A DNA stretch of 64,000 bases from contig CAWDMP010000002.1 of the NCBI GenBank assembly GCA_963803495.1, positions 3,782,001 through 3,846,000 of the forward strand, given 5' to 3'. How positions within the stretch are numbered: the stretch's first letter is position 1; every line of letters begins with the position of its first letter. This stretch comes from Persicitalea sp963803495 (lineage in GTDB: Bacteria; Bacteroidota; Bacteroidia; Cytophagales; Spirosomataceae). Both the position numbers and the translations under genes were made by a program. Below are positions 45,915-53,323 of this stretch, in pieces. Under the pieces are notes generated by a model. The model did not search any database and was not told the DNA's origin. It saw only the letters and a list, made by a program, of their open reading frames with translations.

Positions 45915-45943
45915 AGGCTGTCCAAACCGGGCAGCCTTTTTTC
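45915..45943 (+). terminator. Terminator after ricT
   Basis: AGGCTG pairs with CAGCCT around an 11-base loop and is followed by six T. Confidence 0.75.
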
Positions 45944-45992
45944 TGGGAAATTTGCTCAGAAACAAGTAGGCATGAGCGAATCCCTTTTTTTT

Positions 45993-46060
45993 AATTACAC
46001 AATTACACAATTACACAATTACACAATTACACAATTACACAATTACACAATTACACAACC
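45993..46060. repeat. (AATTACAC)8 microsatellite before anmK
   Basis: Eight perfect copies of AATTACAC run from 45993 to 46056, then AACC, ending 2 bases before the TTG start of anmK. An ATG at 45972 opens a frame through the repeat that is one base out of phase with anmK. Confidence 0.95.
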
Positions 46061-46062
46061 AT

Positions 46063-47256
46063 TTGCGCCAAATTCAGAAATTGTACGACATTTCCCGAAA
46101 ACCGACTCGCCATATCATTGGTCTGATGTCTGGTACTTCGCTGGATGGGTTGGATGTGGCCTTGTGTCAGGTAAGTGGTAGTGGCTTGACCACGGAAATT
46201 ACGGTGGGGCAATTTACGACGGTACCCTACGAGGAAGATTTCAAAGAGAACATCCGGGCGGTTTTTGCCAAGCGGACGATCGACTTTCAACAGCTTTGTC
46301 TGCTGAATGCCACCATCGGTACCCGGCATGGTAGCATGGTGGTGGATTGTTTGAAAAATTGGGGAATTGCGCCGGAGCAGGTCGACCTGGTCGCGAGCCA
46401 CGGGCAGACGGTCTACCACGCGCCGCGTAAGCAGCATGGGCTAGCCGGGTATCCTAACGCTACGCTACAAATCGGCGATGGTGATCACATGGCCGTGGCT
46501 ACCGGCATCATCACGATCAGCGATTTTCGGCAGAAGCACGTGGCGGCGGGGGGCGAAGGCGCACCTTTGGCGGTGTACGGCGATTACCTGTTTTTTTCAA
46601 AAGAAGGCGAGAATCGCATCTTGCTCAATATGGGCGGTATCGCGAACTTCACCTACCTGCCCGGCTCGCAGAATGCCGACGAGGTATTCACGACCGATTC
46701 CGGGCCCGGCAACACGCTTTTGGATGCGTTTAGCCGCCTGCTTTTCGATAAGCCCTACGACGAAAACGGTACCCTGGCAGCGGCTGGCAAAGTGGATGCG
46801 GCTCTCCTGGACTCACTGAAAGCCGAATCCTTTTTTCAGTCCGATTTTCCCAAGACGACCGGCCCGGAGGTTTTCAACGCCGATTTTGTCAAAAAAGCAC
46901 AGATGTCGAGCGGTTCGGAACTAATCGCGCCGCACGACCTGCTCGCCACGCTGACCCGTTTCAGCGCCGAAACCATCGCCGAAGCAATCAAGAGAGCCAC
47001 CGACCCTACCGGCAAGTATACGCTCTACGCCAGCGGCGGCGGGGCGCACAATCCGGTACTCATGCAGCACATCCAAGAACTGCTGCCTGGTTTTACAATG
47101 AAAAAAACCGAAGTACTGGGCATCGCTGGCGACGCCAAGGAAGCCGTCCTGTTCGCTATTCTGGCCAACGAAACCGTCGCCGGAGTACCTTTGGACTTTG
47201 GAAATCGGGAAGGCGTACCGAGCGTGACGATGGGCAAGGTTTCGTTTCCTTTTTGA
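46063..47256 (+). CDS. anmK: Anhydro-N-acetylmuramic acid kinase
   Basis: The enzyme phosphorylates and hydrolyses 1,6-anhydro-MurNAc during cell-wall recycling. The protein is 397 residues from TTG at 46063 (a second TTG at 46081 is also possible). It has the AnmK signature IIGLMSGTSLDGLDVALCQV and the sugar-kinase-fold motifs SHGQTVYHAP, NMGGIANFTYL and FTTDSGPGNTLLDAF. No ATG exists in frame near the conserved start. Repeats flank it on both sides: an 8-bp microsatellite upstream and an inverted-repeat spacer downstream. Confidence 0.93.
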   Translation: MRQIQKLYDISRKPTRHIIGLMSGTSLDGLDVALCQVSGSGLTTEITVGQFTTVPYEEDFKENIRAVFAKRTIDFQQLCLLNATIGTRHGSMVVDCLKNWGIAPEQVDLVASHGQTVYHAPRKQHGLAGYPNATLQIGDGDHMAVATGIITISDFRQKHVAAGGEGAPLAVYGDYLFFSKEGENRILLNMGGIANFTYLPGSQNADEVFTTDSGPGNTLLDAFSRLLFDKPYDENGTLAAAGKVDAALLDSLKAESFFQSDFPKTTGPEVFNADFVKKAQMSSGSELIAPHDLLATLTRFSAETIAEAIKRATDPTGKYTLYASGGGAHNPVLMQHIQELLPGFTMKKTEVLGIAGDAKEAVLFAILANETVAGVPLDFGNREGVPSVTMGKVSFPF

Positions 47257-47393
47257 TGTGTAATTGTTTAGATGTGTAATCGTGTAACTGTTCGGTTTCA
47301 ACAAGCCTTTTCTGCAATACCTTGCAGTAATTATTACCCAATTACACATCTTCACAACGATTACAAAAATCAACGATTACACAACTACACAAC
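47255..47393. repeat. Stop-to-start inverted repeat, anmK/lhgO
   Basis: The left arm (47255-47288) overlaps the anmK TGA and carries two GATGTGTAAT words. The right arm (47339-47393) has CAATTACACATC and ACGATTACACA words and ends 2 bases before the lhgO ATG. The words are the same family as the AATTACAC array before anmK, in opposite orientation in the left arm. Confidence 0.65.
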
Positions 47394-47395
47394 CT

Positions 47396-48595
47396 ATGTT
47401 TGACATCATTATCATCGGTGGAGGTATAGTTGGCCTGGCTACGGCGCTTCGGTTGAAGGAGGAGCGACCGTCGCTGCGGCTTATGGTACTCGAGAAAGAG
47501 AAAAACGTGGCGCAGCATCAGACGGGTCATAACAGCGGTGTGATCCACTCAGGCCTCTACTACAAACCCGGTAGCCTGAAAGCCACCAACTGCCTGCGCG
47601 GCTACCGGATGCTACTCGATTTCTGTGATCGGGAGGAGATACCTTACGACTTGTGCGGAAAAATCGTGGTGGCGACCCGCCCCGAGCAAATCCCGATTTT
47701 AGATGGGCTTTACGAGCGCGGCTTACAAAATGGCCTGGCCGACAACCGAAAAATTTCGCTGGCTGAAATGCGTGAAATCGAACCGCACGTACGAGGGCTG
47801 GCGGGCATTCAAGTACCTTACACCGGGATCATCGACTACAAAGCCGTATCCGAAAAATACGCCAGGCGCATCCGGGAGGCGGGGGGCGAGATCCGTTTTG
47901 GCGAACAGGTGGTCGATGTACGCACGACCGACGGCCGGACGCACATCAGCACCGAAAAAGGCGGAAGCTACAAGACCAAACTCGTCATCAACTGCGCCGG
48001 ACTCTATTCCGACAAAGTCGCGCAGCTTACCCAGAAGGAGAACGTAAAAGTGCGCATCATTCCTTTCCGGGGGGAGTACTTTAAGCTGAAACCTGAGAAG
48101 GAGCATTTGGTGAATCACTTGATTTACCCCGTGCCCGATCCCAATTTTCCGTTTCTAGGCGTTCACTTCACCCGGATGATCGAGGGAGGGGTGGAGGCCG
48201 GGCCCAATGCCGTGCTCGCTTTCCGCCGCGAAGGTTACGGCAAGACGGACCTCAACCTAAAAGAGTTTTCGGAGACGCTGGCCTGGCCCGGATTTCGAAA
48301 GGTGGCCGCCAAATACTGGCGCACCGGGATGGGCGAGATGTACCGCTCGTTTTCCAAGGCCGCTTTTACCAGGGCTTTGCAAGAACTCATTCCCGAAATC
48401 CAAGCCGACGACCTCAAACCCGGCGGCGCGGGCGTGCGGGCTCAGGCTTGCGACTACGACGGCGGGTTGCTCGACGACTTCGCCATCCTGGAAAGCGCCG
48501 CCGCCATCAACGTCCTTAACGCCCCGTCTCCGGCGGCCACCTCTTCGTTGTCGATCGGGCAGTCGGTTTCGGAATTGGCGTTGGCGCGGCTATGA
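47396..48595 (+). CDS. lhgO: L-2-hydroxyglutarate oxidase
   Basis: The 399-residue FAD enzyme (MFDIIIIGGGIVGLATALRL) belongs to the DAO superfamily. The LhgO signature QHQTGHNSGVIHSGLYYKPG and the C-terminal NAPSPAATSSLSIG are specific for this family. It oxidises L-2-hydroxyglutarate to 2-oxoglutarate at the membrane, feeding electrons to quinone or oxygen. It is separated from anmK by a repeat spacer. Its last bases overlap the convergent GNAT gene by 6. Confidence 0.95.
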   Translation: MFDIIIIGGGIVGLATALRLKEERPSLRLMVLEKEKNVAQHQTGHNSGVIHSGLYYKPGSLKATNCLRGYRMLLDFCDREEIPYDLCGKIVVATRPEQIPILDGLYERGLQNGLADNRKISLAEMREIEPHVRGLAGIQVPYTGIIDYKAVSEKYARRIREAGGEIRFGEQVVDVRTTDGRTHISTEKGGSYKTKLVINCAGLYSDKVAQLTQKENVKVRIIPFRGEYFKLKPEKEHLVNHLIYPVPDPNFPFLGVHFTRMIEGGVEAGPNAVLAFRREGYGKTDLNLKEFSETLAWPGFRKVAAKYWRTGMGEMYRSFSKAAFTRALQELIPEIQADDLKPGGAGVRAQACDYDGGLLDDFAILESAAAINVLNAPSPAATSSLSIGQSVSELALARL

Positions 48596-49054
48596 AGTTA
48601 GTTCGGTGAGTATTTTCTCAAAACACAGGCTGTTGGTGACGCCGATGTACTGGCCGTAGTTTTCGGTTATTTTATAGTTCGATTTTTTGTAAAGCGCGAC
48701 GGCCTCAAACTGCCGGGTACCGGTTTCAAGGATGCATTTTTCGAAGCCCAATTCTGCCGCCCAGCCTTCCAGTTCACTAAGGATCCTGGAGGCGATGCCT
48801 CTGCCCCGACTATTCGGATCTACGTACATGCGCTTCACCTCCACAGTTTTGGCTTCGTAGGCCTTCAACGCCCCGCAACCCACCGCTTCATCGCCTTCGT
48901 ACACCACCACCGCGCGCCTGATGTGATCGATTTTGTTGAACTGAGAGTAGAAGGCATGATCGTCGCCATCGGTGATTTCCAGACTGGCGTCGAGTTTTTT
49001 TACCAAATTAATGAAATCCTGGTTTTGGGAGTCGGTTCGACGGAGCGTGAGCAT
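48590..49054 (-). CDS. GNAT family N-acetyltransferase
   Basis: The 154-residue protein has the GNAT fold: KRMYVDPNSRGRGIASRILSELE is the acetyl-CoA-binding motif A, and YKKSNYKITENYGQYIG forms motif B. The substrate cannot be told. It overlaps the 3' end of lhgO on the other strand by six bases, so the two converge without a spacer or visible terminator. Confidence 0.85.
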   Translation of the reverse strand: MLTLRRTDSQNQDFINLVKKLDASLEITDGDDHAFYSQFNKIDHIRRAVVVYEGDEAVGCGALKAYEAKTVEVKRMYVDPNSRGRGIASRILSELEGWAAELGFEKCILETGTRQFEAVALYKKSNYKITENYGQYIGVTNSLCFEKILTELTS

Positions 49055-49203
49055 GGTTCGGGGGTTTTGGTACTTGGGTAGTTTTCGGATCGACGTTTGT
49101 CAGAAAAAAGATTAGTCCTCGATCATAGGTAATTCAGGTACTGCTGCTGCTTTATGGGTAGTCGATTCAACCATTTATTTTTCGATTCGCTAATTTTCCA
49201 AGC

Positions 49204-50112
49204 ATGAAATTATTTAAAGAAAATCGTTTTGGCAAGCAGGTACTTTTCGCGGCGACTTTGCTCGCCACGAGTTTGCTCGTCTTTTCCTGCGCTACTAAAA
49301 GCAGTACCAACACTACTCAGAACGAAAAGCCGCTGGTCGTTTTCGTGACCGGCGACCACGAGTACAGCGGCGAAAGCACGCTGCCTATCCTGGCGGCTGA
49401 GCTGGAAAAAAACTACGGGATGCGCACCAAAATACTGAAAGCCACGCCCAACCAAAACAGCGAAGAGAACATTCCGGGCCTGGAAGCTTTGGCAGAAGCT
49501 GACCTGGCGGTCTTTTTCCTGCGGTGGCGGCGGTTGCCGGAGTCGCAGGTGGCCTACATCGACAACTACCTGAAATCGGGTAAGCCCCTCATGGGCTTCC
49601 GCACGAGCTCACATGCCTTCAACTACCCCAAAGGCCATGCGCTCGAGGCCTGGAACGCCTTCGGTGAGCGGGCGCTGGGCAGCCCTCCGGGCTGGGGCGG
49701 CGTGGCCAAGCACTCGCACTACGGCCACGAGAGCACGACCGACGTCAGAATCATTCCTAAAGCGGCCAAGCACCCCATTCTGACGGGCGTCGATCCTGAG
49801 TTTCACGCGGATTCGTGGCTTTACAAAGTACTTCCCGACTACCCCAAGAAAGGCGCCGAATGGTTGCTGATGGGCAAGGCGGTCAACCCCAATTCCACGC
49901 CCGCCATCGACCAGCCCGTCGCCTGGACCTGGACCAACCCCGAAGGCGCGCGCGTTTTCATGACCACCTTGGGCCATCCCGGCGATTTCAAGGCCGAGCC
50001 GTTTCAGCGCGTGGTGGTCAACGCCATCCACTGGGAATTGGGCATGCCCGTTCCCAAGACCTGGAAGGGGAAAATGAACATCGACGTGCCCTACCGGGGC
50101 ATTGTGAATTGA
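49204..50112 (+). CDS. ThuA-like domain lipoprotein
   Basis: The 302-residue protein has a lipoprotein signal (lipobox VFSC, Cys29) and a ThuA/trehalose-utilisation type class-I glutamine-amidotransferase-like fold: VVFVTGDHEYSGEST, DLAVFFLRWRRLPESQVAYI, then GGVAKHSHYGHE and TTLGHPGDF. The cysteine nucleophile of true amidotransferases is not evident. Such proteins accompany sugar-catabolic and PVC-type cytochrome genes in Bacteroidota and Planctomycetes; a candidate partner of that class sits at 57671. Substrate is unknown. It precedes engB. Confidence 0.85.
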   Translation: MKLFKENRFGKQVLFAATLLATSLLVFSCATKSSTNTTQNEKPLVVFVTGDHEYSGESTLPILAAELEKNYGMRTKILKATPNQNSEENIPGLEALAEADLAVFFLRWRRLPESQVAYIDNYLKSGKPLMGFRTSSHAFNYPKGHALEAWNAFGERALGSPPGWGGVAKHSHYGHESTTDVRIIPKAAKHPILTGVDPEFHADSWLYKVLPDYPKKGAEWLLMGKAVNPNSTPAIDQPVAWTWTNPEGARVFMTTLGHPGDFKAEPFQRVVVNAIHWELGMPVPKTWKGKMNIDVPYRGIVN

Positions 50113-50158
50113 GCAAAACGGCGTACAAGATTGGTTCCTGGAAGAACGAGTAAAGCCG

Positions 50159-50166
50159 TACCTTTG
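50159..50166 (+). promoter_or_regulatory. -7 box before engB
   Basis: TACCTTTG lies 24 bases before the ATG at 50191. The best -33 candidate (TTGG at 50131) is about five bases too far. Confidence 0.5.
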
Positions 50167-50190
50167 GGGCCGGAAAACCACCAGGTACCT

Positions 50191-50799
50191 ATGCTTACGA
50201 TTCAGGAAGCCAACTACGTAACCAGCAACGTCGATTACAAAGAGTGCCCCGCGCCCGATTTGCCCGAGTATGCCTTCATCGGGCGTTCCAACGTGGGCAA
50301 GTCGTCGCTTATCAATATGCTCACGCAGAAGAAAGGCCTGGCCAAAACTTCGCAGACGCCTGGCAAAACCCAACTCATCAACCACTTCCTGATTGACAGT
50401 TCCTGGTACCTGGTCGACTTGCCCGGTTACGGCTACGCCAAAATCAGTAAAACCGAGCGCGCCAAGTGGGAGCACATGATTTATGACTACCTGCGCTACC
50501 GGCCCAACCTGATGTGCGTATTCGTGCTCATCGACAGCCGACACGACCCGCTGCGCACCGACCTGGAATTCATGCAGCAGATGGGCGAGGAGGGTATTCC
50601 TTTCAACATTGTATTTACCAAAGCCGATAAGGTGAAGGGGTATCTCCTACCCGAACAAATCGAAGGCTATCTTGTAAAACTGAAAGAAACTTGGGAAGAA
50701 CTGCCCCGCTCGTTTGTGACTTCGGCCGAAAAGGGCGAAGGGCGCGAGGAGTTGCTGGAAGCAATAGGAGACTACAACGGGGCGTTTCAGAAAAATTGA
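50191..50799 (+). CDS. engB: Ribosome biogenesis GTP-binding protein EngB/YsxC
   Basis: The 202-residue GTPase assists 50S assembly. The start is the ATG at 50191 (MLTIQEANYVTSNVDYKECP), downstream of the -7 box; a longer frame begins before it. G motifs are complete: G1 FIGRSNVGKSSLIN, G2 SQTPGKTQLIN, G3 LVDLPGYGYAK, G4 VFTKADKVK, G5 VTSAEKGEG. Usual length. DUF5606 follows 83 bases later, a frequent Bacteroidota neighbourhood. Confidence 0.97.
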   Translation: MLTIQEANYVTSNVDYKECPAPDLPEYAFIGRSNVGKSSLINMLTQKKGLAKTSQTPGKTQLINHFLIDSSWYLVDLPGYGYAKISKTERAKWEHMIYDYLRYRPNLMCVFVLIDSRHDPLRTDLEFMQQMGEEGIPFNIVFTKADKVKGYLLPEQIEGYLVKLKETWEELPRSFVTSAEKGEGREELLEAIGDYNGAFQKN

Positions 50800-50882
50800 A
50801 TCAATCAGTTCACTTCGCCAATCTTTTTATAAAGAGTAAACGGGCACGCTTTTTTTGGCGGGCTTTAAGCTAAAATAATTAC

Positions 50883-51359
50883 ATGGAAATATTAAAAGAA
50901 ATTGCCAACGTATCGGGCAAGAGCGGCCTATATCGCATCATCAAACCGGGACGCGCGGGCGTAATTGTAGAAAGTCTGGATGGTAAGAAGGAGAAAACGA
51001 TGATTGGTGCCACGGCGCGCGTATCGGTGCTGAAGGACGTTTCGATCTTCACCGATGGTGCCCAGGATTCGGTACCCATTGCCGATGTGTTCAGGAAGAT
51101 TCGGGAAGCGCACGGCGAGAAAGTCGAGCTCGACCTGAAAGAGGCCTCCGACAAGGATCTGATCGAGTTTCTGGACGCCGTGCTACCTGATTTCGACCGG
51201 AGTCGCGTGTATGTATCCGACATCAAGAAGATCATCAACTGGTACAATAGCCTTTCGGAGCACTTCCCTGAGGCATTCGACGAAGCGGCAGAATCTGACG
51301 AAGAAGGAAGCACCGTGGATGCGAAAGAAGAAGAAAATTCCGAGGTCGAGAAAGAGTAG
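50883..51359 (+). CDS. DUF5606 family protein
   Basis: The 158-residue protein (MEILKEIANVSGKSGLYRII) has the DUF5606 N-terminal beta-barrel-like segment (KPGRAGVIVESLDGKKEKTM), a helical middle and an acidic disordered tail of about 25 Glu/Asp-rich residues. The family is restricted to Bacteroidota and has no known function. It ends 29 bases before a terminator hairpin that directly abuts the deoC start. Confidence 0.85.
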   Translation: MEILKEIANVSGKSGLYRIIKPGRAGVIVESLDGKKEKTMIGATARVSVLKDVSIFTDGAQDSVPIADVFRKIREAHGEKVELDLKEASDKDLIEFLDAVLPDFDRSRVYVSDIKKIINWYNSLSEHFPEAFDEAAESDEEGSTVDAKEEENSEVEKE

Positions 51360-51387
51360 TGAAACGCTGCCAACCCTGGCTTCATGA

Positions 51388-51418
51388 ATACCCTGCTTTG
51401 AAAAGCGGGGTATTTTTT
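51388..51418 (+). terminator. Terminator directly before deoC
   Basis: AATACCCTGCTTT pairs with AAAGCGGGGTATT and is followed by TTTTTAT. The last base touches the deoC ATG at 51419, so the hairpin may control deoC read-through or translation. Confidence 0.8.
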
Positions 51419-52126
51419 ATGCAGACTAACCTACCCACCGTGCTTCCCGACCCAGGTACCTCACCCGCCTCAGCGCTTCATACGTACATCGACCACACGC
51501 TGCTTAGCCCGGTGGCCAACGAGACAGCCATCCGCAAGTTGTGCGAGGAAGCCTGGATTCATGCTTTCAAGGCCGTGTGTGTGCCACCTACCTACGTACG
51601 TTATACTACTGAGATGATGGAGTTTTGTCCGATTCGGATCGAAATTGCCACGGTCGTCGGCTTTCCGCTAGGGTACGCCACGGCCGACACCAAGCTCCGC
51701 GAAGCCGAAACGGCCTTGCGCGACGGTGCTACCGAATTGGATGCCGTGATGAATCTGGCGCAATTTAAGTCGATGGCGTACCTGAGCGTGCGGGAGGAAA
51801 TCAGGCAACTAGCCGAGATGGCTCACAGCCAGCAGGCTTTGCTCAAACTGATCATCGAAACGGCTTATCTTGACGACTTCGAACTGCAAACAGCTTGTGA
51901 AATCTGCGCCGAAGCCGGGGTAGACTTCGTGAAAACCTCGACGGGATTTGCACCGAAAGGAGCTGACCTGGAAACTGTGAAAACCATGCGTCAGCTACTG
52001 CCGGACGCGATTGCGATCAAAGCCTCTGGTGGCATTCGTAACCGGGCCCAGGCACTGGCCTTTCTAGCGGCGGGCGTAAGTCGGCTGGGTACATCGGCGG
52101 GTGTCGCGCTGGTTGGCGAAGGGTGA
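51419..52126 (+). CDS. deoC: Deoxyribose-phosphate aldolase
   Basis: The 235-residue class-I aldolase splits deoxyribose-5-phosphate to glyceraldehyde-3-phosphate and acetaldehyde. The start is ATG at 51419; the open frame upstream runs through a terminator. Motifs: TYIDHTLLSPVANE near the N-terminus, ATVVGFPLGYATADTKLREA, the Schiff-base lysine in VDFVKTSTGF and the second lysine in IKASGGIRNRAQA. Length is typical of the short form. No other deo gene is present. Confidence 0.95.
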   Translation: MQTNLPTVLPDPGTSPASALHTYIDHTLLSPVANETAIRKLCEEAWIHAFKAVCVPPTYVRYTTEMMEFCPIRIEIATVVGFPLGYATADTKLREAETALRDGATELDAVMNLAQFKSMAYLSVREEIRQLAEMAHSQQALLKLIIETAYLDDFELQTACEICAEAGVDFVKTSTGFAPKGADLETVKTMRQLLPDAIAIKASGGIRNRAQALAFLAAGVSRLGTSAGVALVGEG

Positions 52127-52372
52127 TTGTGGCGTCGGCCGCCGTCTATTATAGAATTAGTGCGTACTTGTACGATTTTTGTATCGAATTGGTAGGTGGC
52201 CGGACCAGAAGAAGAAGTAGTTTAAAATCTGCCTTTCACTAAGTCTATCCCACTTTTTATATAATTATTTTAACTCCTTACTGAATTGTTCAAATAACTA
52301 GTACCACGCTTTATAAGAAATATTTAACTTTCGAATCTATTTCAAGACGGGACTGCTGAATTTTATTTCATC

Positions 52373-53320
52373 ATGTATATACATAAGATTAGTCATTACC
52401 TGCCGGAAACTGTTGTGGGCAATGATTATTTCACAAAACTGAATAATCTTTCCAGCGAGTGGATCGTGGAGCGGACGGGCATCAGCGAGCGACGCAAAGC
52501 CGGTGAAGGGGAGAATACCAATACCATGGGCATTGCGGCTGCCCGCGCGGTGCTGGCGAATGTACCTGATGAATTCGCTTCCGGCATCGACCTGGTTGTG
52601 GGGGCTACCTACACGCCCTACGACACCATCGTGACTTTGGCGCACGCCGTACAACACGACCTAAATATTGCCGACATTCCGGTTGTGACCGTGTCGTCGG
52701 CCTGCTCGTCGCTGCTCAATGCCATCGAATTGGTGGAAGGGTACTTCGCCATGAGCAAGGCGTCGCTGGCGCTGGTGGTGGTGTCGGACCATAACTCCGC
52801 TTATAACAATGAAGATGATACTGTTTCGGGCCACCTGTGGGGTGATGGGGCTTCGGCTCTGCTGATCTCGCGCGAGCGCAAAAGCGAAGACGACCTGTAC
52901 ATTCGTAAACTCATCACGGGGGGCGCGGCCACGAGTGGTAAGGCTGTCGACGCGGTGGTACTTCGGCCCAACGAGCGGGGCGTCATCATGCCTCACGGCC
53001 GTGATGTGTTTCAGAACGCCTGTATCTATATGCCGAAAGTGAGTAAGCAAGTACTAGAAGCCTGTAATCTTGAAATTGCCGACGTCGACTACCTGATCCC
53101 GCATCAGGCCAACCACCGCATTAGCCTCAACGTAATCAACACGCTAAATATCCCCGAAGAAAAACTGCTGTCCAACATTCAACGGCTCGGCAACACGGGC
53201 TGTGTGGGGTGCGCCATCGCGCTGTCCGAAAACTGGGACCGCTTCGAAAAAGGACAGCGCCTGGTCGTGACGGTGTTTGGCGGCGGGTACTCCTACGGCG
53301 CCATGCTGATCGAAGTGTAG
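52373..53320 (+). CDS. Second beta-ketoacyl-ACP synthase III-like protein
   Basis: The 315-residue thiolase-fold enzyme is homologous to FabH and keeps the triad: Cys111 in SSACSSLLNA, His244 in IPHQANHR and Asn274 in RLGNTGCVG. It is divergent from the fabH at 2394 and lies outside the fatty-acid block, behind a 247-base AT-rich leader. Such paralogues often start branched fatty acids, polyenes or quinolone-like products. Nothing next to it (deoC, a protease) points to a pathway. The loop VVLRPNERGVIMPHGRDVF differs from classical FabH. Confidence 0.88.
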   Translation: MYIHKISHYLPETVVGNDYFTKLNNLSSEWIVERTGISERRKAGEGENTNTMGIAAARAVLANVPDEFASGIDLVVGATYTPYDTIVTLAHAVQHDLNIADIPVVTVSSACSSLLNAIELVEGYFAMSKASLALVVVSDHNSAYNNEDDTVSGHLWGDGASALLISRERKSEDDLYIRKLITGGAATSGKAVDAVVLRPNERGVIMPHGRDVFQNACIYMPKVSKQVLEACNLEIADVDYLIPHQANHRISLNVINTLNIPEEKLLSNIQRLGNTGCVGCAIALSENWDRFEKGQRLVVTVFGGGYSYGAMLIEV

Positions 53321-53323
53321 AAA

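Noticed and set aside
45993..46060. CRISPR-like impression of regular repeats before anmK
   Set aside because: Units are 8 bp without spacers, and no cas gene is present; it is a microsatellite.
45972..46181. 69-codon frame reading NYTITQLH repeats
   Set aside because: It is the translation of the AATTACAC microsatellite and runs out of phase into anmK; noted only for the slippage idea.
49609..50544. 311-codon open frame opposite the ThuA and engB genes
   Set aside because: It spans two clearly coding genes on the other strand and reads as antisense noise.
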